Below, piece after piece: positions 1 through 5,149 of a stretch of 7,191 bases of DNA. The DNA is from Hermodarchaeum sp048885185. GTDB lineage: Archaea > Asgardarchaeota > Hermodarchaeia > Hermodarchaeales > Hermodarchaeaceae. Both the position numbers and the translations under genes were made by a program. Within the stretch, counting starts at the first letter, position 1, and every line of letters starts with the position of its first letter. A model generated the notes under the pieces. The model saw only the letters and a list, made by a program, of their open reading frames with translations. It was not told the DNA's origin and ran no database searches. The DNA is taken from contig JBHLQC010000079.1 in the NCBI GenBank assembly GCA_048885185.1, positions 1-7,191 on the forward strand, in the 5' to 3' direction.

Positions 1-615
1 ACCTGGACACCCAGCGTCCTTGTCAATCCTCCGTACATCTCGTTAAACCTCATAACAGTAGTGCGAAGTGATAGTTCACAGAACGTCTATGTCGCCTACA
101 GCGCTGGTCTCGACACTAGCCCACAATACCATGAAATCTACGTCATCAAATCAACTGATGGCGGTCAGACATGGAATACACCTGTGCAAGTAAATGACGA
201 CAACACAGGCATGCAGCGAATGGTAGAAATGTACATCACTGAAGATGACACGATTCACATGGCGTGGCTTGATGCTCGTTTAGGTGAATGGAACATCTAC
301 TACAGTTATTCCACAGATGGTGGAGCCACCTTTTCCGATGACGAACGAATTTCTGATGTAGGGTTTCCGCTAACCTTCACACGTCCAGGAGATTACTTCT
401 GCTTACGCCCTGCTCCCAATGGGGATATGTGCATCGTCTGGACTGACGGTCGCAACGGTATAAACCATGACATCTACTTCGCTCGACAAGGCCTTGTCCT
501 CGCCCCAGTATTGCCGTTTCCTGTTGAATGGTTACTCATTATCATGGCGGTCGCTGTCGTGGTCGTTGTCATTATCATCGTTGTATGGCTTATGCTGCGA
601 CGAAAAGGCGAGTAG
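1..615 (+). CDS. Asp-box (BNR/sialidase-like) repeat surface protein, C-terminal membrane anchor, 5' partial
   Basis: The frame is open from base 1 to a TAG at 613-615, so the start lies left of the window and 204 residues are visible. Two Asp boxes can be read, STDGGQTW at visible residues 51-58 and STDGGATF at 104-111. They are about 53 residues apart, the spacing expected of beta-propeller blades. Each blade also carries a strand of the type IHMAWLDAR or CIVWTDGR ending in a tyrosine-rich element (NIYYSYS, DIYFARQ). A hydrophobic helix at about residues 176-197 is followed by RRKGE, a membrane anchor with a cytoplasmic positive end, so the propeller should face outside the cell. Known of the family: Asp boxes occur in sialidases and in many non-enzymatic propellers. 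The catalytic residues of a sialidase are not visible, so substrate binding or adhesion is as likely as hydrolysis. The propeller and anchor are well supported; the function is unknown. Confidence 0.85.
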   Translation, partial: TWTPSVLVNPPYISLNLITVVRSDSSQNVYVAYSAGLDTSPQYHEIYVIKSTDGGQTWNTPVQVNDDNTGMQRMVEMYITEDDTIHMAWLDARLGEWNIYYSYSTDGGATFSDDERISDVGFPLTFTRPGDYFCLRPAPNGDMCIVWTDGRNGINHDIYFARQGLVLAPVLPFPVEWLLIIMAVAVVVVVIIIVVWLMLRRKGE

Positions 616-620
616 ATTAG

Positions 621-679
621 AAAAACAGGGATTGTGGAAATTCCATAATCCTCCTCTTCTTCTTTTTTTCCCTGTTTTT
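621..679 (+). terminator. Nested inverted repeats with T tract, probable terminator after the surface protein
   Basis: An outer pair, AAAAACAGGG (621-630) and CCCTGTTTTT (670-679), is a perfect 10-base inverted repeat. Inside it, GGATTGTGGAA (629-639) and TTCCATAATCC (641-651) form an 11-base inverted repeat with one G-T pair. A pyrimidine tract with seven Ts lies at 663-669. The structure begins five bases after the stop codon at 615. The inner stem has almost no loop, so in RNA its closing pairs must open. Termination is inferred from position and the T tract. Confidence 0.5.
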
Positions 680-680
680 C

Positions 681-714
681 GGAGTCCTTTTATTTTCTCT
701 AACTCAAAGACTCC
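681..714 (+). promoter_or_regulatory. Dyad around an AT-rich box upstream of the methyltransferase gene
   Basis: GGAGTCcTTT (681-690) and AAAGACTCC (706-714) are inverted with one extra base in the left arm. Between them lies TATTTTCTC. The AT-rich stretch TTTTATTTT at 687-695 is about 50 bases before the ATG at 741, which would allow a TATA box with a leader of about 25 bases. This could be a promoter flanked by an operator, or part of the preceding terminator structure. Weakly supported. Confidence 0.3.
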
Positions 715-740
715 TAAGAATTCGACAAAAGGTTCTATCA

Positions 741-1418
741 ATGGCAAAAAACAAATTTCAGATAAGCCGGGTCAACCGATCTCGGTCAGATGCAATGCGA
801 ACCTACGACCGCTTTAGTCGTTGGTATGATTGGATTAGTGGTTCGTTTGAAAGGAAGTACGCCGAGGCGGGTGTAGTACAATTAGCAGTTCAACAGGGAG
901 AACGTGTGTTAGAGATCGGCTATGGCACTGGTCATATGCTCATAGCCTTAGCAAAACAAGTGGGATCCTCCGGTAAGGTCGTTGGGATAGATATCTCGAA
1001 GGGTATGTATGAGATAGCCCTTAAAAGAATCAAAAAATCAGGTTTTGCTGATCGTATCAAGATAGTCTGTGGAGATGCCTTAATCCTGCCTTTTGCATCC
1101 AACACGTTTGATGTAGTCTTCATGAGCTTCACACTGGAGCTATTTGATACGCCTGACATTCCTCGGCTCTTACTCGAATGTCAACGAGTTTTGCGGAAAG
1201 GTGGGCGAATGGGTGTTGTTTCACTTTCGAAGAAAGGATCTGAAGGCGGCGTCACTAAAATCTATGAAAAATTGCATTCACTGTTTCCAAAATGGATTGA
1301 TTGTCGCCCCATCTATCTCTCCCATATTCTGGCTGAAAATGGGTTTCAAGTTGTAAAGGAAAGTATGCAATTAATGTTCGGACTAGACATTGAAATTGTT
1401 GTTGTGATGAATCCCTAA
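741..1418 (+). CDS. Class I SAM-dependent methyltransferase, UbiE/Methyltransf_11 type
   Basis: This is a 225-residue soluble protein predicted to transfer a methyl group from S-adenosylmethionine; the acceptor cannot be told from sequence. An N-terminal helix pair (DAMRTYDRFSRWYDWIS, residues 17-33) caps the Rossmann fold, as in UbiE-like enzymes. Motif I is VLEIGYGTG (56-64). The acidic ribose-binding residue is D84 in GIDIS. Motif III is CGDALILPF (110-118, D112), motif IV FDVVFMSFTLELF (123-135), and the post-motif helix and strand RVLRKGGRMGVVSL (149-162). The C-terminal part (CRPIYLSHILAENGFQVV) is the usual last helix before strand 6. The length is normal and the fold is complete. ATG at 741 is chosen because it begins the conserved fold with a short lead; no good Shine-Dalgarno is seen. 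Known for close relatives: they are often annotated as quinone-biosynthesis methylases, but no neighbour here supports that pathway. A 96-base gap separates it from the next gene, so it may be its own unit. Confidence 0.9.
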   Translation: MAKNKFQISRVNRSRSDAMRTYDRFSRWYDWISGSFERKYAEAGVVQLAVQQGERVLEIGYGTGHMLIALAKQVGSSGKVVGIDISKGMYEIALKRIKKSGFADRIKIVCGDALILPFASNTFDVVFMSFTLELFDTPDIPRLLLECQRVLRKGGRMGVVSLSKKGSEGGVTKIYEKLHSLFPKWIDCRPIYLSHILAENGFQVVKESMQLMFGLDIEIVVVMNP

Positions 1419-1467
1419 ACCCCGGTGTGTTTGCCCCGAACGCTTTCGAAATAAGGCATTCTGATTG

Positions 1468-1477
1468 TATTAATATG
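1468..1477 (+). promoter_or_regulatory. Possible TATA box before the NTF2-like gene
   Basis: TATTAATATG is centred about 43 bases before the ATG at 1515, with a purine-rich CGAAATAAGG about 12 bases upstream. In archaea this would place transcription start near 1498 with a short leader. It lies in the 96-base gap after the methyltransferase gene. The match is only to a loose AT-rich consensus. Confidence 0.3.
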
Positions 1478-1514
1478 GCTATGGCTCCTAATCGACCATA
1501 AGAGATGATCTTCA

Positions 1515-1958
1515 ATGACTCAAACGAAGGAACAGATACTACAGGTTGCAAAGGACTTTGATGATGTGATTGAAACTCGTGATATTGAACAGATTTTACA
1601 TTTCTTTGCCAAAGATTGTAGTATCAAACTTTTTGGCCAAACATTACATGGACATGAAGGTGCTAGAAAATGGTTAGAATGGATGTTTCAACATCTAGCT
1701 GAAATCGCCTTTGAGCCCATTAGCATTATGGTGGATGATAACGTGTTCTTCGAAGAATTTATCGTTCAAGGAAAATTACAGGATGGTCGAACCGTGCAAT
1801 CCAAACAAGCAGAGGTCCTTGTGTATGAAAACCTATTAGTGAAATCGCTCCGTTTATACTTCGATCGCCTAGATTTTGCTGAAGCAGTGTCATCAAGTTG
1901 GATTAATCGAAAGATCATCCAAAAGATCATCAAAGAATCCGTCAAAGGTCTTGTATAA
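1515..1958 (+). CDS. NTF2/SnoaL-like small protein
   Basis: This 147-residue protein has the pattern of the NTF2-like superfamily (SnoaL-like polyketide cyclases, ketosteroid isomerase relatives, and binding-only members). The N-terminal helix and turn read AKDFDDVIETRDIEQILHFFAKDCSIKLFGQ (12-42, the family's helix followed by DCxI strand). G47-HEGARKWLEWMF is the second helix. Beta strands follow at 68-75, 78-89 (FFEEFIVQGKLQ) and 97-118, the last closing in LRLYFDRLDFAEA (112-124), a usual end of the cone-shaped barrel. The final 20 residues, rich in I and K, form an extra helix. The fold builds a hydrophobic pocket; whether this one is catalytic is unclear, as no diagnostic catalytic pair could be assigned. 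Its stop at 1958 is only 14 bases before the next start, so it probably forms an operon with the two membrane genes and may serve the same small lipophilic ligand. That link is inference. Confidence 0.8.
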   Translation: MTQTKEQILQVAKDFDDVIETRDIEQILHFFAKDCSIKLFGQTLHGHEGARKWLEWMFQHLAEIAFEPISIMVDDNVFFEEFIVQGKLQDGRTVQSKQAEVLVYENLLVKSLRLYFDRLDFAEAVSSSWINRKIIQKIIKESVKGLV

Positions 1959-1972
1959 AGAGGGAACCGACT

Positions 1973-2590
1973 ATGGGACAGGAAGAACAAGCAATTCAAG
2001 ACCCTTTGAAATCGAAACGAAAGCTATTAATTGCTTTTATCGGATTAAGCATCTTCGCCTTTTTACTTGTGTTCATCGGTGTCGAGTTTTTTTTAGAAAC
2101 GGCTTTTTTCTTGTTGGTGTTTGGCGTATATTGGCCTTGGCCACCAGAACTATTTCCAGCCTTCACTCTAACTCAATTTCATGACATTGGAATTCTACTA
2201 GCATCGGTGGGACTTGTGCTTCTGTATTTACCCACCACCTTAACTCTCGTGATAGTAGAAAGGCCAGAAACACGACCGACTCGAATAAGAAGTAAAATCG
2301 TATACCTATTCAGTCATTCGGATTTCTTCAAAATTGTTGGTTTTCTCGGACTTTTTCTCGCTGCAGGAGGAATATGGTTCTGCATGCATCAAGCTTTCCT
2401 CTTCCAGGGAGAATGGTTGAAAGGAACACTACCCTTCAACAACTACATCTTCTTAAGTTTGGAAATCTCACCGATGATTCTTCACCTTTTTGGAAATATC
2501 CTAGTACTCGCTGGACTTGGAACAATCGTCATCATCAGTTCTGTAAAGGTAATTTTAGGACTCTTAACACAGATGAGGCGGCTAAGATAA
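1973..2590 (+). CDS. Four-helix membrane protein, first of a tandem pair
   Basis: This 205-residue protein is not one I recognise by family. A charged N-terminus (residues 1-17, KSKRK) precedes helices at about 18-50 (long, possibly a helix plus re-entrant part), 68-95, 117-143 and 164-197, with a positive tail MRRLR, which suggests cytoplasmic ends. Two halves resemble each other. Half one ends FHDIGILLASVGLVLL (69-84) and half two ends LHLFGNILVLAGLGTI (170-185). Both carry His, an aromatic or Ile at plus 2, Gly at plus 3 and Gly-Leu at plus 10 and 11. Each half has a long aromatic, proline-rich loop between its helices (VYWPWPPELFP; GEWLKGTLPFNN). The start ATG at 1973 follows AGAGGGA at a usable distance. 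The stop TAA at 2588-2590 shares its last A with the next ATG, so translation is probably coupled. The partner gene has the same length and build, which points to duplication and perhaps a hetero-oligomer. Confidence 0.8.
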   Translation: MGQEEQAIQDPLKSKRKLLIAFIGLSIFAFLLVFIGVEFFLETAFFLLVFGVYWPWPPELFPAFTLTQFHDIGILLASVGLVLLYLPTTLTLVIVERPETRPTRIRSKIVYLFSHSDFFKIVGFLGLFLAAGGIWFCMHQAFLFQGEWLKGTLPFNNYIFLSLEISPMILHLFGNILVLAGLGTIVIISSVKVILGLLTQMRRLR

Positions 2591-3207
2591 TGAATGAAAG
2601 ACAACCTCAAAAACAGGAACGATGGTTAGACCGGGTTCGATTCGTCGAGCACGATTGGGTTTTCTATTCTGTAGCCTTTATCCCCTTCTTCATCATCGCC
2701 TTTGCAGTCTGGATCTGTTTGGATGAAGCCATCTTTGCACTCCGATATCGCATTGTCATTCAATGGTCCCTATTTCCAATTTTCCGGATATTTCCTGATA
2801 CCTGGCATTATATTGGCTTAGCCTTTTTTGTGATTGGTCTCATTATAATGGGGTTCACATTTTCTTTACAACGCGCTCCGTCACAAGAAACATTTCCGGC
2901 CCGGGAACAACAAGAATGGTTCCACCTCATCAGCAGATTTCGTCGATGGCTCAGTGAAAGTCATTTGCTTGTAATTCTCGGTCTCCTTGGCATGAGTAGT
3001 TTGACTATAGCACTGGTTGCCATGCGATTTGCCTTTATCTCCCAACTCACCTGCTCCGCGGTCAGTCCCGGAATTCCCTGTTTCACAAATCTCTTTGGAC
3101 TTATCATCATCGAATCCCTGTTCTTGCATCAGATTGCCGATGTTCTCGTTGCCATTGGACTAGGCCTTATCTTCATTGTGCTCATCCGCGAACGATCTGA
3201 AGACTAG
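2590..3207 (+). CDS. Four-helix membrane protein, second of the tandem pair
   Basis: This 205-residue product starts at the ATG overlapping the upstream stop (TAATG). The open frame runs farther left, to 2374, but that part overlaps the first membrane gene in another frame and reads as low-hydrophobicity noise, so it is rejected. Helices lie at about 24-50, 71-93, 125-150 and 168-198, with a charged linker between the halves (RAPSQETFPAREQQEW, 95-110) and a charged tail RERSED. WHYIGLAFFVIGLIIM (72-87) and LHQIADVLVAIGLGLI (179-194) match the repeated element of the upstream protein. The helix before each loop also matches: AVWICLDEAIF here, GIWFCMHQAFL there. Two cysteines (C155, C164) sit in the second loop and could form a disulphide if it faces outside. 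It has no recognised family or function. It runs tail to tail with the minus-strand gene ending at 3243, leaving 35 bases and no visible terminator. Confidence 0.8.
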   Translation: MNERQPQKQERWLDRVRFVEHDWVFYSVAFIPFFIIAFAVWICLDEAIFALRYRIVIQWSLFPIFRIFPDTWHYIGLAFFVIGLIIMGFTFSLQRAPSQETFPAREQQEWFHLISRFRRWLSESHLLVILGLLGMSSLTIALVAMRFAFISQLTCSAVSPGIPCFTNLFGLIIIESLFLHQIADVLVAIGLGLIFIVLIRERSED

Positions 3208-3242
3208 CCACCACCAAATCAGTGATTGGTTTTACTTCGTTA

Positions 3243-3617
3243 CTAAGAAATCATGGTCTCAATTCCGCGCAACCGAAGGTAGCTGGCTTGAAACCTTAGC
3301 TCCGCGGCTAATTGCGTATCACCAATCCGTTCATAAATTTTCGCGATACGCTCCAACGAGTCAGCTGCTTGAGAAAAATCCTCTGTGCTCAGACTGTGTT
3401 GAAGCTGCATTTCAAAGCATGCAAGGGCTTGATCCTCATATTTCCGAGGAGAGCGATTCACTTTATGGGCAATCTTAGCTGCACGTTGATAGTAAACGCC
3501 AGCTGTGTAAAAATCTTGTAAATCCTTCCGTTTTCGCGCTTCGCGGATATATCCGCGGATTTTCGCGGCATACAGTTCAGTGCTCAAGCTCTCCACAGCC
3601 TGGCCCACGGTAGTCAC
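3243..3617 (-). CDS. Small helical TPR-like protein
   Basis: This 124-residue, soluble, all-helical protein has no signal peptide or membrane segment. Helix pairs of tetratricopeptide character can be read. DFYTAGVYYQRAAKIAHK (35-52) with KYEDQALACFEMQLQHSL (59-76) form one, and EDFSQAADSLERIAKIYERIGD (79-100) with TQLAAELRFQASYLRLRG (101-118) another. The alternating small residues (A/G) and aromatic positions fit TPR or the related SNAP-type helical repeats; the second pair is the more canonical. Such proteins act as scaffolds for protein binding; the partner is unknown. The first usable start is a GTG at 3617; a TAG lies four codons upstream in frame and there is no ATG until residue 70, so a GTG start is needed (others at 3608 and 3596). 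The start codon is inside a perfect palindrome (3606-3624), which may influence initiation. The gene is convergent with the membrane pair. Confidence 0.65.
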   Translation of the reverse strand: MTTVGQAVESLSTELYAAKIRGYIREARKRKDLQDFYTAGVYYQRAAKIAHKVNRSPRKYEDQALACFEMQLQHSLSTEDFSQAADSLERIAKIYERIGDTQLAAELRFQASYLRLRGIETMIS

Positions 3618-3624
3618 TACCGTG
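3606..3624. repeat. Perfect 8-base inverted repeat over a GTG start
   Basis: CACGGTAG (3606-3613) and CTACCGTG (3617-3624) are exact inverted repeats with a three-base spacer. The structure covers the start codon of the minus-strand TPR-like gene and its immediate leader. The core GGTAGT-ACTA also resembles GGTAGTGACTA in the head of repeat R3 (4962-4972), so it may be a relic of an R1 head. It could act as an operator, an RNA hairpin hiding the start, or simply be part of the repeat. Confidence 0.5.
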
Positions 3625-3636
3625 CCCTACCCAGAT

Positions 3637-3744
3637 ATATACACTCTCAGAACCCGCATAAGTGTTTCTTATCCTTGAAAACCAGTGTGAAACGCTATTA
3701 GCAAATACCGTTCAATAATTAAGAAACTAGATTATACGGATGTA
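3637..3744 (+). repeat. Dispersed intergenic repeat, copy R1
   Basis: R1 shares a perfect 19-base block (3661-3679) with R2 (4400-4418), and shares the AGTGTTTCTTATC core with R4. After the core it lacks the 30-base block found in R2 and R3: it goes straight from CAGTGT to GAAACGCT. Its tail CAAATACCGTT is identical to the tail of R3. It ends with AGATTATACG, then TGTA after one unlike base, as at the end of R2. It lies between the divergent starts of the TPR-like gene and the TTG-started gene, so it may hold promoters for both. Confidence 0.75.
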
Positions 3745-3813
3745 TGGGCTTTTAAGCATTGGAAGCTTTAAGGTCTTAAACCTCACAGGTTCTAACGAAT
3801 TAATTACTCTATT

Positions 3814-3819
3814 GGTGAT
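3814..3819 (+). promoter_or_regulatory. Shine-Dalgarno site that decides a TTG start
   Basis: GGTGAT matches the complement of the conserved 3' end of 16S rRNA and lies five bases before TTG at 3825. An in-frame TAA at 3819-3821 immediately upstream excludes a longer product. This is the reason for accepting TTG as the start. Confidence 0.6.
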
Positions 3820-3824
3820 AAGTT

Positions 3825-4319
3825 TTGCAAGTAGATCCACAATTGTTGCAAAGCATCTCGATAATTGTTGCGATATGCAGTATCGTTCTTGCCTTTATAA
3901 TAGGAGTACGATCGCTTCGGAATGCTTCGATCTCTCGAAAGGCATCGGTATTCATCAGTTATCAAACCCAGGCCTATGATAAGCAACTTCTCGTCGATCA
4001 TATTGAATTTATTGGGTGGTCATGGAAGGATTATGGGGAGTTTATGCAAAAATATGGGCCTCAAACGAATCCTGAAGCCTATGCGAAGTTTCTTTCGATA
4101 TTAGGATTTTATGAGGGGATGGCCAGGTTATTAAAGAAAAAGATTATCGAAATTGATTTGATGCCCGAATCGATGGCAATTCTTGTGGTGATGTTCGTGG
4201 AAAAAATCAAACCGATGTCCGAACAGATTGTTAATGGTTTTGGGCGTGCTAAGGGGTTTGAACTTATAAAATTCCTATATGACGAAGTTCAAAAACAGCA
4301 ACGGTTGTCTGAAAATTAG
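3825..4319 (+). CDS. N-terminally anchored protein with helical soluble domain, family uncertain
   Basis: This 164-residue protein begins MQVDPQLLQ and has one transmembrane helix at about residues 9-29 (ISIIVAICSIVLAFIIGV), followed by RSLR. Residues 30-164 should therefore be cytoplasmic by the positive-inside rule. The soluble part is largely helical: SRKASVFISYQTQAYDKQLLVDHIEF (37-62), then the aromatic stretch WSWKDYGEFMQKYG (65-78), the helix NPEAYAKFLSILGFYEGMARLLKKKII (82-108), and an amphipathic end to 164. The layout (one N-terminal helix, then F/Y-rich helices with LGFYEGMARLL) resembles the DUF4760-type membrane proteins, but I cannot confirm that from memory alone. The start is TTG, supported by a GGTGAT site five bases upstream. 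A competing frame from 3740 overlaps it but has weaker coding character. It is the only gene between repeats R1 and R2. Function is unknown. Confidence 0.7.
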   Translation: MQVDPQLLQSISIIVAICSIVLAFIIGVRSLRNASISRKASVFISYQTQAYDKQLLVDHIEFIGWSWKDYGEFMQKYGPQTNPEAYAKFLSILGFYEGMARLLKKKIIEIDLMPESMAILVVMFVEKIKPMSEQIVNGFGRAKGFELIKFLYDEVQKQQRLSEN

Positions 4320-4324
4320 CTTCG

Positions 4325-4520
4325 AAAAGTTTTATCCGAAGAGTTACGCATGATGGGAGATGAAACACGTGTTAGCTTTTCCGTCAAGGTGTTAGTATGA
4401 GTGTTTCTTATCCTTGAAGAACAGTGTAAAAGTAAATTTGAACGCCAGATGTATAAACTTGAAACGCTCTGCGAGCATGTTTCAATGTGCGAAAGTTATA
4501 TTAGAAGATTATACGTTGTA
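4325..4520 (+). repeat. Dispersed intergenic repeat, copy R2
   Basis: R2 starts a few bases after the stop of the upstream gene. The head TTTTATC...GAGTTAC (4330-4347) matches the head of R3. A self-complementary AACACGTGTT lies at 4365-4374. The core block (4400-4418) equals R1 over 19 bases, and a 30-base block (4431-4460) is identical to R3 (5076-5105). The 3' end, AGATTATACG plus TGTA, parallels R1. The copy carries an apparent archaeal promoter in its last 30 bases that would serve the 2TM gene. Confidence 0.8.
4490..4503 (+). promoter_or_regulatory. Likely BRE/TATA promoter for the 2TM gene
   Basis: CGAAAG followed by TTATATTA (4490-4502) resembles an archaeal BRE plus TATA box. Start of transcription would fall near 4523, giving a leader of about 30 bases that contains the Shine-Dalgarno site at 4537. 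It lies within the 3' end of repeat R2. Confidence 0.45.
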
Positions 4521-4536
4521 TCATAGTAAATTTTCA

Positions 4537-4542
4537 GGAGAT
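4537..4542 (+). promoter_or_regulatory. Shine-Dalgarno site of the 2TM gene
   Basis: GGAGAT lies nine bases before ATG at 4552 and is one of the clearest ribosome binding sites in the window. It supports translation of this very short gene. Confidence 0.65.
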
Positions 4543-4551
4543 TGAATTTTC

Positions 4552-4755
4552 ATGAGTTCAAAAACAAGAGTTAAAACGGTTGGTGGTTTTTACATTCATC
4601 TTTTCGTTTACATAATGGTTAATATTTTGCTTTTTGCAATTTGGTTTTTTATTACGCTTGGATTTCCATGGTTCATTTTCCCACTTCTGGGATGGGGAAT
4701 TGGAGTTGTTGCTCACGGATTAGCCGTATTTTTTGTATGGAGTGATACGGATTAA
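4552..4755 (+). CDS. 2TM-domain small membrane protein
   Basis: This 67-residue protein is essentially a single 2TM domain (Pfam 2TM family, by recognition). After a charged start (SSKTRVK), helix one begins with GGFYIHLFVYIMVNILLF (11-28) and helix two carries FPLLGWGIGVVAHGLAVFF (43-61). The family's characteristic residues are present: the FYxH at 13-16, the N24 in the first helix, the GWGIG at 47-51 and H55 in the second helix. In other organisms this domain is found alone or at the N-terminus of sensor kinases; its role is not established. Here it stands alone, with its own promoter-like box and Shine-Dalgarno, between repeats R2 and R3. The two conserved histidines could bind a metal or haem, but nothing here proves that. 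Confidence 0.85.
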   Translation: MSSKTRVKTVGGFYIHLFVYIMVNILLFAIWFFITLGFPWFIFPLLGWGIGVVAHGLAVFFVWSDTD

Positions 4756-4925
4756 TTCTTTGCTCTATACACTACCAATACCATAGACTGACGGCAACGG
4801 TAATAGAAATAACCATTAAATCGCTTTTGTAATTCTGATTAGTTCTTTCGGTTCTGCTTTAATACTCTTGCATTTCTTGCTACTATTTTTACTACTAAAA
4901 TCATCACAGGTCTCGAATGGAAAAA

Positions 4926-5140
4926 GAGGGTCTTTTTATCTAGAGTTACCACGTGTTATGTGGTAGTGACTAACACGTTGTGTGTGACCTTCGTCGAACA
5001 ACGCGTGTTAGCACGACTAACTAAACCGTAAAACGGTGATGTTTAGTCTTTCTTATCAATGGAAAACCAGAGATTAGTAAATTTGAACGCCAGATGTATA
5101 AACTTTAAACGTTGCATCGAAATCAGCTACAAATACCGTT
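4926..5140 (+). repeat. Dispersed intergenic repeat, copy R3 (longest copy)
   Basis: R3 begins with GAGGGTCTTTTTATCT (4926-4941), identical over 16 bases to R4 (6087-6102). The head holds several inverted repeats: ACGTGTTA (4951-4958) with TAACACGT (4971-4978), CTAACACGTTGT (4970-4981) with ACAACGCGTGTTAG (4998-5011, two-base bulge), and CTAAAC (5021-5026) with GTTTAG (5041-5046). The tail has a 25-base block (5064-5088) identical to R4 and a 30-base block (5076-5105) identical to R2, then CAAATACCGTT as in R1. It ends ten bases from the stop codon of the minus-strand zinc-finger gene. The gene-free stretch 4756-5149 contains this copy; in 4756-4925 I see nothing beyond AT-rich sequence. Confidence 0.8.
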
Positions 5141-5149
5141 ATTCCATGG

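Noticed and set aside
1..615. Active sialidase assignment for the Asp-box protein
   Set aside because: Asp boxes alone mark the blade fold. The catalytic arginine triad and tyrosine cannot be identified in the visible part.
2374..2589. Upstream extension of the second membrane protein's frame to an ATG at 2374
   Set aside because: It overlaps the well-supported first membrane gene, lacks the hydrophobic pattern of the rest, and the ATG at 2590 in the TAATG overlap explains the start.
3740..3979. 79-residue frame starting with ATG at 3740
   Set aside because: It overlaps the TTG-started gene, which has a Shine-Dalgarno, a clean membrane helix and a longer coherent protein. This frame turns into cysteine- and serine-rich noise.
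4926..5140. Repeats as canonical integron attC sites
   Set aside because: The hairpin arms CTAAC/GTTAG are suggestive, but the flanking boxes (GACTAAC, GTTAGCA) do not fit RYYYAAC and GTTRRRY. A conserved tail of about 100 bases outside the hairpin is not typical, and no integrase is visible. A related but different site is not excluded.
4926..5140. C/D box small RNA within the repeat (GTGATGT near 5036)
   Set aside because: There is only a partial C box and no matching D box at a suitable distance.
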